54,360 nucleotides of DNA. It comes from an uncultured Thermomicrobiales bacterium. Its GTDB lineage: Bacteria > Chloroflexota > Chloroflexia > Thermomicrobiales > CADCWN01. Where the stretch lies: NCBI GenBank assembly GCA_902806415.1, contig CADCWN010000053.1, positions 1 to 54,360 of the forward strand, read 5' to 3'. Position numbers and translations under genes: made by a program. Below are positions 1 to 9,980 of the stretch, in pieces. The notes under the pieces are model-generated. The model ran no database searches. It worked only from the letters and a program-made list of their open reading frames with translations, and was not told the origin of the DNA. Position 1 is the stretch's first letter; every line of letters begins with the position of its first letter.

Positions 1-1326
1 GCCGATCGTGAACGTGCCCTTGGTGTACCCGCCGATGGTGTAGTTGCCGCCCACGGTGCCCCCGGTGCATTGGGTGACGTAATTCCCGGCGGTCGTGCTC
101 GCGCCGACGGTTATCGGTATATATGTGGTGTTATATGTGGTGTCCCCTTGGGTGCGGCCGTTGATGGTGTACACCCCGCCGGTCGGCGATGTCACGAAGG
201 TGTCGGCGCCGACGAAGGCGGCGGTGCAGGTGACGGTCGGGGCGGAGGCGGTGCCCTGCGGTTGGCTGGGGGGCGTGCCGGCGACCACGGTGAGGGTCTT
301 CTTCTGCACGGTGAAACTCCGCTGCACCGGGGGGACGAGCGGATCGGTGAGGGGTTTGGCCTGCTGCGCGGTGATGGTGCAGGTCCCCGCGCCGAGGGTC
401 GTCACCGTCGTGCCCGCGACGGCGCAGGTGGCGGGGGTGTCGCTGCTGAAGCTGGCCGCAACGTTGGACGCCGCGGCGTAGCTGCTGATATCGAAGGTGT
501 CGCCATAGGCCTTGGAAATGCCGGTAAAGTCCAGGGCGAGGCCAAACACGGTCAGCGTCCCCGCGTTACTCGTTATTGTCCCGCGGCATCCCCGCCCTTC
601 CCGCCGGTGAGGAAGCCGCCCCACCTGCCGGCGTTGCCATTGTGGCAGTACCCCGGATCGTGCCCGGCCGCGCCGCCGGAACCGCCACTCGTCGCCGTGG
701 CGCCGCCGCCCCCGGCACCATCCACGGCGAAGTTATGGCCGCCATCGCCGCCGGCGGTCGCGCCCGAGCCGGCGTCGGCATTCCCGCCCACGGCATGTTG
801 CAGCCGATCGCCGATGCCCGCGCCGCCCCCCCCCGGCCACCGCGAGCGCGTGCTGGCAACCGTCGGCGCCGACGGTGGAGACATAGTGCGCATCGCCGCC
901 GTTGCCGCCAGCCGGCCCGGTATGGAGCCCGTCGTCGAGCGTATTGCTCATGCCCGCCCCGCCCGCGCCCCCGGTGAGCTTCCCGAATTGCAAGACCTGG
1001 CCCGGGGTGACCGCCACCTCCACGATCAGCGTCGCCCCCTGGCCGCCGACGGTGTCTCGGCTCCCGTAGGTGCCCCCCTGGCCGTTCTGGCCACGCAGCA
1101 CGGCCCTGACCATCGCGACGCCGGTCGCGGGCACGGTGTAGGTGCCGGTCTGCCGGATCCGGTCGGACGTGAAGCAGGGCGTGCCGAACGTGGGCGCCGC
1201 CGCGTTAGCCGCGGCGCCGGTGGCCGAGCCGGTGGGGACGAGTAACGCGGCCAACGCCGCCGTGAACAGGAGGATCAGCGCGCAGGTCCAGCGTGCGCCG
1301 CCGGCCCGTCGTTCGGTCGTCACCAT
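1..1326 (-). pseudogene. Secreted Gly-rich / Ig-like / MBG-domain surface protein, frameshifted, 3' end outside window
   Basis: Start ATG at 1326 follows a GAGGAG ribosome site. The product opens with a signal peptide (charged start, then a hydrophobic ALILLFTAALAALLV core, Ala-rich cleavage zone). A Gly-rich domain follows (TYTVPATGVAMVRAV, then many GG pairs). The reading frame changes at a run of nine C (826-834): the Gly-rich sequence continues in another frame to a stop at 573-575. From about 580 to the window edge the original frame is open again and encodes an Ig-like segment (SFSSDTPATCAVAG, GAGTCTITAQQ) and an MBG-type domain (KTLTVVAGTPP, then NYTIGGYTKGTFTI). Two opposite frameshifts therefore split one protein. 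As written the gene is broken; sequencing error at homopolymers or phase variation are alternatives. The domains are typical of cell-surface or secreted proteins; ligand unknown. Confidence 0.72.
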
Positions 1327-1569
1327 GGCAGAACTCCTCTATTCCTCGCGTGCATCCCCTCGCGCCCGATCCAGCGCGTGGTACAGTGACGGTGCGTGCA
1401 GATCGCCAGCCCATTTGTGCGTTGGCCTGTGCGGCCCGGGCGTCCGGGTGTTCGTCTTGCAGTGACCGGCGAACCGGTGTGATACAGGACGGATTGATCC
1501 CATGGTGTCAGCGTAACAGGGCATCGTTCAGAGATCGTTATAGGTGGCGCGTCCGTGGCACGATCCGCG

Positions 1570-1586
1570 CGTTAATTCGTTTAACG
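1570..1586. promoter_or_regulatory. Inverted repeat upstream of the BTAD regulator (possible operator)
   Basis: CGTTAA-N5-TTAACG is a perfect 6-bp inverted repeat about 34 bases before the start of the BTAD regulator and just before its ribosome site. An autoregulatory operator is a guess from position alone. Confidence 0.3.
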
Positions 1587-1619
1587 ATCAGGCATCACCC
1601 GAGCGGGAGGTCATGACCT

Positions 1620-4600
1620 ATGGAGTTGCAGCTCCACCTGGAACTGCTGGGAGGCGCGCGGATTACGCGCGGCGGGGTGCCACTGCACTTCGTCACCGCC
1701 AAAGCCGTAGCGCTGCTGTGCTACCTCGCGGTGACGGGCCGGCCGCATTCCCGCACGAGTCTCGCGGCACTGCTGTGGGGCGAGCACGCTGAGGACGATG
1801 CCCGCCGCAATCTGCGGGTGGTGCTCACCAATCTGCGCCACCTCGTCGCCCCGCACTTGCTCATTACCCGCGAGACGCTTGCCTTTGATCAGACCAGCAC
1901 CGCCTGGCTGGACGTCGAAGCGTTCGAGGTGGCGCTCCGGGGCGCTGTCCCGCCGGACCTCGACCGGCTGGGTGAGGCGGTTGCGCTGTACCGGGGCGAT
2001 TTTCTGGAAGGCTTCCACGTCCGCAACGCCCCCGCCTTCGAAGAATGGGCGCTGGCACAGCGCGAGCGACAGCGCCAGCGCGTCCTGCATGCCCTGCATG
2101 TGCTGGTCAATGCCCATATCGCGCAGCACGCGTATGCGGCGGGGATCGAGCACTGCACCCGCTTGCTCCAGCTCGACCCCTGGGGCGAGGACGCGCACCG
2201 CCAACTGATGCTGCTGCTGGTGTCGAGCGGGCAGCCGGGCGCCGCGCTCGCGCAGTACGAGACCTGTCGCCGCCTCCTCGAAGACGAGCTCGGCGTCCAG
2301 CCCTCCCCCGAGACGACGGCGCTGTACGAGCGCCTCCTAATGGAGGGGGCGGGGCGCACGGCATCGCCCCCGGAGGTCGCCAGGGCGGCGGAGCCGCTCC
2401 CGCCCGTGGAGCCTCCCCGGGCGCTTCGCTCCAACCTCCCGTCGCCCCACACCTCGTTCGTGGGCCGCGACGCGGAGCTGGCGCAGATCACGGCGCGGCT
2501 GCGCGAACCCGCCTGCCGCCTGCTCACCCTGGCCGGACCGGGCGGCATCGGCAAGACGCGGCTCGCGCTGTCGGTTGCCGCCAGCCTGAGCGACGCGTTC
2601 GCCGACGGCGTGTATTTCGTCCCGCTTGCCCCCACGAGCGCACCGCAGTACATGGCCGCCGCGATCGCTGGCGCCCTCGGCTACGCGCAGGCCGAGGGCG
2701 ATCCAGCGGCCGTGGTCCTACACCATCTGCGGGGGAAGACGCTGTTGCTGGTGCTTGACAACGTCGAGCACCTGCTGGCCGGTGCTGATCTGTTGCTGGA
2801 GATCCTCGCCGCCGCGCCCGCGGTCAAGCTGCTGGTGACCTCCCGTGAGCGGCTGGCGCTGCAGGCCGAGCACCTGCTCGATATCCGGGGGTTGCCCTAT
2901 CCCCCGGCTACACCCGATGGTGCCGCGGCGTATGACGCGGTGCGGTTGTTCGTGGATCGGGCGCGCCAGGCCCGCGCGGACTTTGCCCTCTCAGCCGACA
3001 ACGCGCCGAGCATCGCGCGCATCTGCCGACTGGTCGAAGGGATGCCGCTGGGGCTCGAGCTGGCGGCTACCTGGATTCGGACGCACACCTGCCAGGAAAT
3101 TGCCACGGAGCTTGCCGACAGCCTGGATTTCCTCGCGACCTCGTTGCGGGATCACCCTGAGCGCCATCGCAGTCTCCGGGCGGTGTTCGATCATTCCTGG
3201 CACCTGCTCGCCGCCAACGAGCAGGCGATCCTACCGCAGCTCGCCATCTTTCGCGGCGGGTTCCTCCTGGAGGCGGCACACGCGGTGGTCGGCGCGCCGC
3301 GCGCCGCGCTTATCGGCCTGGTGGATAAGTCGCTGCTGCGCCGCACGCGCGCCGGGCGGTACGAGATGCATCCGCTGGTGAGCCAGTACGCCGAGGAGCG
3401 CCTGGCGGCGTTGCCCGAGGACGATGCTGCGGCGCGCGCGCGGCACTGTGACTACGTTGCCGCCTTTCTCGAAGCACAGGAGCGTGCGCTGAAGGGCGCG
3501 GGCCAGGATGCGGCGCTCGCCGCCATCGCAGGCGAGATTCACAACGTCCGCGCGGCCTGGCAGTGGGCGGCGGCGCACGGTCGGGTGGAACCGATCGGGC
3601 GCATGCTCGACGGCCTCTGCCTCTTCTACACCCTGCGCAGCTGGGTCCGGGAGGGCGACACCGCGACCGCGCAGGCGGTGCAGGGGCTGGCGGCGGTCGG
3701 CGATCTGCGCGCTGCGCCGGTCGCGGGTGTGGTCGCCCGGCTCCTGGCCTGGCGGGCACGCTTTTGCCACCTCCTCGGGCGGTACGCGGAGACCGACCGA
3801 CTCGTCGAGCAGAGCCTCGCGCTGGCGCAGGGGCGCGATCTCCCGCAGGTGAGGGCCGTCTGCGTGTACATCCAGGGATGCAACGCCGGGGCGGGTGGCG
3901 ATTATGCGCGGGCGGGGAGGCTCTTCCAAGAGAGCCTCGCGCTCTACCGCGACGCCGGTGATCAGTTCGGCGCGGCCGAGCTGCTCACGTGCCTGGGGGG
4001 TGTCGCCTACGACCAGGGGGGGTTCGTGGAGGCCCGGCGCTGGTGGGAGGAAGCCTGCGCGGTGTGCCGGGGGCTCGGGGACCGCAACGGCCTTGCCCGG
4101 CTCCTGAACAATCTGGCCGAGGCGGCGCGCTTTCTCGGGGAGTACGCGGAGGCGCGGCGGCAGAGTGAGGAAAGCCTGGCCTTGCTGCACGACATCGGCC
4201 ACGGCTGGCAGCTGGCGGGCGTGCTGTACAATCTCGGTGCCGTGGCACAGTGCGAAGGGCGCTCCGCCGAGGCCCGCCAACGGCTCGGGGCAAGCCTGCA
4301 GCTGGCTCGCCAGCTCGGTCGCCCGCAGGCTGTCGGCCTGGCACTCCTGGAGCTGGTATGGGTCGCGTTGGACGAAGGCGCGCTCGACGAGGCGCAGGCG
4401 CTCGCGGAGGAGGCGCTCAAGCTGTACCAGGGCATCGGACACCGGCGCGGCACCACCTATAGCCTGGGTCTCCTCGCGCGGGTCGGCAGCCACCGCGATG
4501 ATGCCCCCGCCGCCAAGCGCCTGGCAGAGGAGAGCCTGGCGATCGCGCGGGAGATCGGGGACAAGATGGCGATAGGCGCGGCGCTCAGGACCCTGGGGCG

Positions 4601-4967
4601 CGCCGAGCGCCAGCTCGGCCTCGACGGCGCTGCGGAGCAGACGTTGGATGCCGCCCTCGGCCTGTTGGTCGACATCCGGGTCTTGCCAGAGGCGCTGGAC
4701 GTGATCGTCGAACAAGCCGAGCTGCTCGTTCGGCGCAGGGCTGCGGGGGAGATGGTCCCATCATCGCCGGAGGAAGACGCCGCCGCGTTGCTGGCGGTCG
4801 TCCTCGGCCACCCGGCGGCCTGGCAGAGCACGCGCGTCCGGGCGGAACAGCTCCAGGCGAATCTGCATGGCCTCTTATCGCCGGAGGCGCGCGCCCTAAC
4901 CCAGCATCGCGCTCGCGAGATCTCGCTCGAAGTGCTTGCCGCCGACAGAGCGGTATGCGGGGTCTGA
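1620..4967 (+). CDS. SARP/AfsR-type regulator: BTAD, NB-ARC-like ATPase, TPR repeats
   Basis: 1115 residues, start ATG 1620 with GGGAGG nine bases upstream. The order is that of large AfsR/LuxR-like regulators: N-terminal winged helix (residues about 1-90; LGGARITRGG, then RTSLAALLWGE and RRNLRVVLTNLRHLV), a bacterial transcriptional activation domain (about 95-245), a STAND/NB-ARC ATPase with Walker A GPGGIGKTRLAL (about 306-317) and Walker B LLLVLDNVEH (about 377-386), then TPR-like helical repeats (about 640-1050; repeated GDYARAGRLFQESL-type units). Such proteins bind DNA and switch on ATP binding once an unknown signal is sensed through the repeats. It stands alone, with spacers on both sides, so its targets are not evident; the serine hydrolase downstream and the surface protein upstream are candidates. 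Confidence 0.9.
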   Translation: MELQLHLELLGGARITRGGVPLHFVTAKAVALLCYLAVTGRPHSRTSLAALLWGEHAEDDARRNLRVVLTNLRHLVAPHLLITRETLAFDQTSTAWLDVEAFEVALRGAVPPDLDRLGEAVALYRGDFLEGFHVRNAPAFEEWALAQRERQRQRVLHALHVLVNAHIAQHAYAAGIEHCTRLLQLDPWGEDAHRQLMLLLVSSGQPGAALAQYETCRRLLEDELGVQPSPETTALYERLLMEGAGRTASPPEVARAAEPLPPVEPPRALRSNLPSPHTSFVGRDAELAQITARLREPACRLLTLAGPGGIGKTRLALSVAASLSDAFADGVYFVPLAPTSAPQYMAAAIAGALGYAQAEGDPAAVVLHHLRGKTLLLVLDNVEHLLAGADLLLEILAAAPAVKLLVTSRERLALQAEHLLDIRGLPYPPATPDGAAAYDAVRLFVDRARQARADFALSADNAPSIARICRLVEGMPLGLELAATWIRTHTCQEIATELADSLDFLATSLRDHPERHRSLRAVFDHSWHLLAANEQAILPQLAIFRGGFLLEAAHAVVGAPRAALIGLVDKSLLRRTRAGRYEMHPLVSQYAEERLAALPEDDAAARARHCDYVAAFLEAQERALKGAGQDAALAAIAGEIHNVRAAWQWAAAHGRVEPIGRMLDGLCLFYTLRSWVREGDTATAQAVQGLAAVGDLRAAPVAGVVARLLAWRARFCHLLGRYAETDRLVEQSLALAQGRDLPQVRAVCVYIQGCNAGAGGDYARAGRLFQESLALYRDAGDQFGAAELLTCLGGVAYDQGGFVEARRWWEEACAVCRGLGDRNGLARLLNNLAEAARFLGEYAEARRQSEESLALLHDIGHGWQLAGVLYNLGAVAQCEGRSAEARQRLGASLQLARQLGRPQAVGLALLELVWVALDEGALDEAQALAEEALKLYQGIGHRRGTTYSLGLLARVGSHRDDAPAAKRLAEESLAIAREIGDKMAIGAALRTLGRAERQLGLDGAAEQTLDAALGLLVDIRVLPEALDVIVEQAELLVRRRAAGEMVPSSPEEDAAALLAVVLGHPAAWQSTRVRAEQLQANLHGLLSPEARALTQHRAREISLEVLAADRAVCGV

Positions 4968-5260
4968 CAATCATTATCCTCCCCTCGCCGCGAACAACGT
5001 TGCGCCATCGTTGCCGCCGCTGCGCCCCGCAACGCCTGGCCCCCGCCAAATCCCCTTGGCCTCCCCCCGCCGGGAACGGCTGATCCCCCTCGCCCGCCGC
5101 GATCGGGCCGGATAGACGCCGCCCGCAGCACCGACATTTCGCCGACGGCCTTGCGGGGTCGCCAGTTTGACAGCGGCGCGCGTGGCCGCTACGTTGGCCC
5201 GCAGCGGGCGCGCGATGGCGACGCCACGATCGGTCGTAGCCCCAACCGAGGAGCAGCCCC

Positions 5261-6736
5261 ATGACGCACGACTCGCCCCTCCCCCGCAGCACGCCCGAGG
5301 CGCAGGGGATCCCCTCCGCCGCGATCGGCGCCTTCGTCGGCGCGGCGGAGCGCGACCTCGACGCGATCCACAGCTTCATCCTGCTGCGCCACGGCCATCT
5401 GGTCGCCGAGGGCTGGTGGGAGCCGTATCGCCCGACTGATCAGCACATGCTGTTCTCCCTCAGCAAGAGCTTCACCTCCAGTGCAATCGGGCTGCTCGTC
5501 GCCGAGGGTCGCCTGTCGCTCGACGAGCGGGTGCTGGCGCTCTTCCCCGATGACGCGCCGCCGGAGCCGAGCGACACGCTGCGGGCGATGCGTGTGCGCC
5601 ATCTCCTGTCGATGTCCACCGGCCACGCGATCGACACGACCGGCCCCATGACTGGGAAGCCGGGTCGCAGCTGGGTGCGCGGCTTCCTGGCGCAGCCCGT
5701 CGAATACGAACCGGGGACACACTTCGTCTACAACAGTGGCGCGAGCTACCTCCTCTCCGCGATCGTGCAGCAACGCTCCGGCGGACGGATGCTCGACTAC
5801 CTCCGCCCGCGCCTGTTCGCGCCGCTGGGGATCGCCGACCCGCGCTGGGAGACCTCGCCGGAGGGGATCGATGTCGGCGGCTGGGGGCTGCGGATCACCA
5901 CCGCCGACATCGCCGCCTTCGGCCAGCTCTATTTGCAGCGAGGGGTGTGGCGGGGGCGGCGCGTCCTGCCCGAAGCGTGGGTCGCTGAGGCCACGTCACT
6001 CCAGATAGCCAACGGCCCCGCGCCGAACCGCGACTGGGAGCAGGGGTACGGCTACCAGTTCTGGCGCTGCCAGCATGGCGCTTATCGGGGCGATGGAGCC
6101 TTCGGCCAGTATTGTGTGATCATGCCGGAGCAGGATGCGGTCCTGGCGATGACCGCCGGGCTCGGCGACATGCAGCGGCCGCTCGATCTGGTCTGGGAGC
6201 ACCTGCTGCCGACGCTGGGCGACGCGCCGTTGCCGGACGACGCGGCGGCGCAGGCGGCGCTCGCCGAGCGGCTGGCCCGCCTCCCGTTGCCCACGCCGCA
6301 GGGACGGGGGGAGTCGCCGATCGCGGCGCGCGTCTCGGGCAAGCGCTTCATCATGGAGGAGAACGCGGAGCGGATCGCCGAGATCCGCTTCGATTTCGCC
6401 GCCGCCGAGACGCTGATCACCATCCGCAACGACCAGGGCGAGCAGCGCCTCGCCTGCGGCCACGGGGGCTGGCGGCGCGGCGAGGCCAGCCTCGGCCCGC
6501 TCGACACCTCCGCGCGACCGGCAGCGCCGAGACAGCCCGGGCCGTGGAAGGTCGGCGCGAGCGGTGCCTGGACCGCCGACGCGACCTACACCGCGAAGCT
6601 GTGGTGGCATGAGACGCCGTTCGCGCGCACCCTCACCTACCACTTCGCGGGCGACCGCCTGACGGTGGAGCAACAGCCCCACGTCGGCTTCGGCCCGCTC
6701 GAACGGACGCGGCTGGTCGGCAGGCTGGCCGAGTAG
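5261..6736 (+). CDS. Serine hydrolase of the beta-lactamase/class C family
   Basis: 491 residues. The N-terminal 350 residues match the beta-lactamase-like (PF00144) fold: the catalytic S-x-x-K is Ser66-Leu-Ser-Lys69 in LFSLSKSFTSSAIGLLV, and the second motif is the Tyr157-Asn-Ser of FVYNSGASYLLSAIV. The GWGLRITTADIAAFGQLY stretch is also typical. The last 140 residues are a separate beta-rich domain. Family members are esterases, D-aminopeptidases or penicillin-binding-like hydrolases, so the substrate cannot be stated. No signal peptide is visible, so it is probably cytoplasmic. The ribosome site is the GAGGAG about eight bases before ATG 5261. Confidence 0.85.
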   Translation: MTHDSPLPRSTPEAQGIPSAAIGAFVGAAERDLDAIHSFILLRHGHLVAEGWWEPYRPTDQHMLFSLSKSFTSSAIGLLVAEGRLSLDERVLALFPDDAPPEPSDTLRAMRVRHLLSMSTGHAIDTTGPMTGKPGRSWVRGFLAQPVEYEPGTHFVYNSGASYLLSAIVQQRSGGRMLDYLRPRLFAPLGIADPRWETSPEGIDVGGWGLRITTADIAAFGQLYLQRGVWRGRRVLPEAWVAEATSLQIANGPAPNRDWEQGYGYQFWRCQHGAYRGDGAFGQYCVIMPEQDAVLAMTAGLGDMQRPLDLVWEHLLPTLGDAPLPDDAAAQAALAERLARLPLPTPQGRGESPIAARVSGKRFIMEENAERIAEIRFDFAAAETLITIRNDQGEQRLACGHGGWRRGEASLGPLDTSARPAAPRQPGPWKVGASGAWTADATYTAKLWWHETPFARTLTYHFAGDRLTVEQQPHVGFGPLERTRLVGRLAE

Positions 6737-6792
6737 GCGCGCGAGCGTGGCACAGTCGGTGGATGGCGACGGACGAGCGACGGAGGGCGACG

Positions 6793-7806
6793 ATGGCGGG
6801 TGCCGACGAGGGCCGAGGGCGGATGCGGATCGGCGTGGGCGTGGGCGGCGACCCGAGTGACGACCAACTGATCCAGGCGCAGCAGATGGGCTGCGCGGGG
6901 GTCGTCATCGGCTCCCCGACCTTGCCGTGGGCGGGTGGCTGGTCGTACGACGATCTCGCCCGCCTGCGGGCGCGGATCGGGTCGTTCGATCTGCGGCTGG
7001 AAGCGATCCAGCATACCCCGCTCGATCAGTTAGACCTGGTCCGGCTCGGCCTGCCCGGACACGAGGCGGCCCTGGCGCACTACCAGCAGACCGTTCGCAA
7101 TCTCGGTCGCGCCGGGATCCCGACCCTGGCCTACAACTGGCGACCGAACCGCGTCTACCGGACCGGTACCGGTGCGGGGCGCGGCGGGGCGCGGGTGACC
7201 ACGTTCGATCGCGCCCTGGTTGCGGACCTCCCGCTGAGTCACGGGCGCGAGTACAGCGCGGAGGAGATGTGGGCGACCCACGACGCCTTCCTGCGCGCGG
7301 TCGTGCCGGTCGCGGCGGAGGTGGGGGTTACCCTGGCCTTGCACCCGGACGACCCGCCGGGGATCGACCTCGGCGGGGTGGCGCGGATCATGGGTGACTT
7401 CGCGGCGTTCGCGCGCGCCGCCGACACGGCGGCGGCGATCGCGCCGACCGGCTGGGGGCTGCTCTTCTGCGTCGGCTGCTGGGCGGAGATGGGCGGCACC
7501 GCCAAGGTGCTGCGCGGCATCCGCCACTTCGGCCCGCAAGGGCGGATCGCCTACGTCCACTTCCGCGATGTCCGGGGGACCGCCGCGTGCTTCAGCGAGT
7601 GCTTCCCCGGCGAGGGCGATGTGGACATGACGGCGGCGATGCGCGCCCTGCGGGAGGTCGGGTTCGCGGGCGTGGTGATCGACGACCACGCGCCGCTGAT
7701 GATCGGCGACACCGGCTGGGCACCGAAGAGCCGCGCCTACCAGACCGGCTATCTCCAAGGGCTGCTGCGCGCCATCGAGGATCTGGTCCCGGCCCCGCGC
7801 GGGTGA
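6793..7806 (+). CDS. Mannonate dehydratase-like (UxuA family) enzyme
   Basis: I start the gene at ATG 6793, which has CGGAGGG five bases upstream; an ATG 30 bases earlier lacks one. The 337-residue product has the UxuA landmarks in order: LALHPDDPPGIDLGGVARI, the CVGCWAEMG segment, YVHFRDVRG, FPGEGDVDM and a late DDHAP motif. UxuA dehydrates D-mannonate to 2-keto-3-deoxy-D-gluconate in hexuronate breakdown, using a divalent metal. Two HpcH/HpaI aldolases of the kind that split 2-keto-3-deoxy sugar acids lie downstream, which supports a sugar-acid role, although the exact substrate is inferred. A long hairpin lies between this gene and the next. Confidence 0.8.
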   Translation: MAGADEGRGRMRIGVGVGGDPSDDQLIQAQQMGCAGVVIGSPTLPWAGGWSYDDLARLRARIGSFDLRLEAIQHTPLDQLDLVRLGLPGHEAALAHYQQTVRNLGRAGIPTLAYNWRPNRVYRTGTGAGRGGARVTTFDRALVADLPLSHGREYSAEEMWATHDAFLRAVVPVAAEVGVTLALHPDDPPGIDLGGVARIMGDFAAFARAADTAAAIAPTGWGLLFCVGCWAEMGGTAKVLRGIRHFGPQGRIAYVHFRDVRGTAACFSECFPGEGDVDMTAAMRALREVGFAGVVIDDHAPLMIGDTGWAPKSRAYQTGYLQGLLRAIEDLVPAPRG

Positions 7807-7894
7807 CGGGCCACGCCGATGGGTGGCGCGCAGTCGGTCGAGGAGGGACGGTCGAAGATGATAGCGGACGGTTGGGGGTCGTGGCGAATTTAAA

Positions 7895-7956
7895 CGTGGG
7901 AGGGCAGGCGGTTGAACCCCGAGCGTAGTCTCGGGGTTCAACCGCCTGCCCCCACG
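7895..7956. repeat. Long hairpin, copy A of an intergenic repeat family
   Basis: Arms 7902-7923 and 7930-7951 are a perfect 22-bp inverted repeat around a 6-base loop, and CGTGG/CCACG extends the stem across a 2-base bulge. The preceding GTGGCGAATTTAAACG (7881-7896) recurs, nearly unchanged, beside copy C at 49460-49529. There is no T-run, so it is not a classical terminator although it lies after a stop codon. Confidence 0.85.
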
Positions 7957-8071
7957 CTACGCGTCGCCGAGCCGAAGATCAAAGGATGGTAGACTCGTCC
8001 GACGATCAACGGATGCTATCGACGCGTGGGCGGCTGGTTGAAGGGCCGGGTGCCGGATATGAGGGAAGGGT

Positions 8072-9916
8072 GTGCTAGTGAGTAGGCGTCTTATGGCCGG
8101 CAGATTCGGGCTGGCCGCGCTCGTCGTGGCGGCGATGCTGCTGCCACAGACCATCGCGGGGGCGGGGCTGTCGGCGGTCGGCGCGGCCCCAGCGGCGACG
8201 GAGCCGTACCGCTTCGCGGAGACCGGGCATTACGTGAGCGGGCGCTTCCGCGAGTACTACGAGACACGGGGCGGGCTCTACGTCTTCGGGCTGCCGATCA
8301 CGCGGGCCTACTGGGAGGCTTCGACCGACGGGCGCAAGTACCTGACGCAATACTTCGAGCGCGCCCGCTTCGAGTACCACCCCGAGAACAGCCAGCCGTA
8401 CGACGTCCTCCTGACCCTGCTCGGCAACGAGATCACCGCCGCTCGGGGCGGTGAGACACCGTTCCGCCCCGTGGCGAACCCGAACGTGCCGGGCGGTGCC
8501 TACTTCAAGGAGACCGGCCACACGATCGGCGGGCTCTTCCTGGAGTTCTGGGTCCGCTATGGCGGCTTGCAGAACTTCGGCTTCCCTCTCTCAGAGCCAT
8601 TCACCGAGCGCAACGAGGCCGACGGCAAGACCTACACCGTCCAGTATTTCGAGCGCGAGCGGATGGAACTCCACCCCGAGAGTGTCGATCCGAACTATCG
8701 CGTCTTGCTCGGGCTGCTCGGCGTGGAGCGCGCCAACCGGGTCGGGATCCCGGCGGTCGTGCGCGTCCCCGAGCAGGTGCCGCCGAGCGGCACCGCCATC
8801 CCCGGCGGTGCGCAGCAGAACTTCCCCGCCCGCCACATCGAGTACGGGTTCAACACCTTCCTGATCGGCAATAGCGGCGGCACCGACTACAACAACAAGA
8901 CGCTCGGCAAGGTGCGCGAGGCCGGCTTCGGCTGGATTCGCATCCAGCTGATCTGGCGTGACATCGAGCCGGCGAAGGGCCAGTACAACTTCGCGCCGCT
9001 CGACCAGCAGATCGATCAAGCCTACGGCGCGGGGAGCAACATCCTCGTCAGCGTCCTCAAATCGCCGGACTGGGCCGATCCGGTCGCCGTGTCGCGCGGT
9101 CGCGCCGGCTCGCTGCCCGAGGATCTGGACGCCTTCGCCAACCTGATGCGCCTGGTCGCCGACCGGTACATCGGCAAGGTCCAGGCGTACGAGATCTGGA
9201 ACGAGCAGAATCTGGCGGGCGAGGTCGGCGGCCACGTCGAGATCGCGCCGTATGTCGCGACCCTGAAGGCCGGCTACGGGGCGATTAAGCAGTTCGACAA
9301 GGGCGCGGCGGTCCTCTTCGGCGGGCTCACGCCGACGGCGGTCAACAAGCCGGAGGTGGCGATCGACGATGTCGAGTACCTGCGCCGGTTCTACGCCTAC
9401 AACGGCGGCGAGGGGAAGCGCTACTACGACGTCCTCGCGGCGCATCCGGGGAGTGCGGCGAACGCGCCGGAGACCAAGTATCCCGAGCAGCCCGGCGATG
9501 GCGCGTGTCCGCCGATCTACGCGCACCTGGCAGGGACCTGCTGGAACAATTCGCCCGACTTCTACTTCCGCCGGATCGAGGACCAGCGGGCGATCATGGA
9601 GCAGAATGGCGAGGGGGCCAAGCAGATCTGGCTGACCGAGTTCGGCTGGGACGCCTGCGCCGACTTCGGTGCCTCCGCGCCCGGCTACGAGTACTGCGAG
9701 CTCACGAGCAGCCAGCGGCAGGCCGAGTACATCGTCCGTGCCTTTGGGATCGGCAAGGAGCGCTGGCCGTGGATGGGGGTGATGTTCCTCTGGAACCTCA
9801 ACTACGCCACCATCCCCGAGATCGCCCCAAGCGACGAGAAGTTCGCCTGGTCGGTCCTCGGCCCCGGCTTCGTCAACCGCCCGGCCTTCGAGGCGGTCAA
9901 GGCGATGTCGAAGTAG
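8072..9916 (+). CDS. Secreted glycoside hydrolase (clan GH-A/GH39-like) with N-terminal repeats
   Basis: 614 residues from GTG 8072 (an ATG 21 bases later is an alternative). A signal peptide (FGLAALVVAAMLLPQTIAGA) is followed by two copies of a module of about 80 residues (FRFAETGHYVSGRF-like start, FGLPIT or FGFPLS, QYFERARFEYHPE or QYFERERMELHPE) that I associate with Chloroflexota secreted proteins. From about residue 255 a TIM-barrel glycosidase domain begins (GWIRIQLIWRDIEPAKGQY). The acid/base is probably Glu378 in EIWNEQN and the nucleophile Glu523 in IWLTEFGWD, the usual clan GH-A spacing. It should hydrolyse a polysaccharide or glycoside outside the cell; the substrate is unknown. 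It fits the sugar-acid genes on either side. Confidence 0.82.
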   Translation: MLVSRRLMAGRFGLAALVVAAMLLPQTIAGAGLSAVGAAPAATEPYRFAETGHYVSGRFREYYETRGGLYVFGLPITRAYWEASTDGRKYLTQYFERARFEYHPENSQPYDVLLTLLGNEITAARGGETPFRPVANPNVPGGAYFKETGHTIGGLFLEFWVRYGGLQNFGFPLSEPFTERNEADGKTYTVQYFERERMELHPESVDPNYRVLLGLLGVERANRVGIPAVVRVPEQVPPSGTAIPGGAQQNFPARHIEYGFNTFLIGNSGGTDYNNKTLGKVREAGFGWIRIQLIWRDIEPAKGQYNFAPLDQQIDQAYGAGSNILVSVLKSPDWADPVAVSRGRAGSLPEDLDAFANLMRLVADRYIGKVQAYEIWNEQNLAGEVGGHVEIAPYVATLKAGYGAIKQFDKGAAVLFGGLTPTAVNKPEVAIDDVEYLRRFYAYNGGEGKRYYDVLAAHPGSAANAPETKYPEQPGDGACPPIYAHLAGTCWNNSPDFYFRRIEDQRAIMEQNGEGAKQIWLTEFGWDACADFGASAPGYEYCELTSSQRQAEYIVRAFGIGKERWPWMGVMFLWNLNYATIPEIAPSDEKFAWSVLGPGFVNRPAFEAVKAMSK

Positions 9917-9980
9917 CGCCGCCAACGCCGCGCCCGTGGCCTGCGGGAAGATCGTCCACCGGCGAACGAGGAGGGGAGTG

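Noticed and set aside
70-1245. Long plus-strand ORF at the left edge (391 codons)
   Set aside because: It is the antisense shadow of the minus-strand surface protein; its product is Gly/Arg/Pro low-complexity, and the minus strand has the signal peptide and domains.
7895-7956. The 22-bp hairpin as a tRNA or riboswitch
   Set aside because: It is one simple stem-loop without cloverleaf arms or a conserved aptamer core, and relatives occur at unrelated genes.
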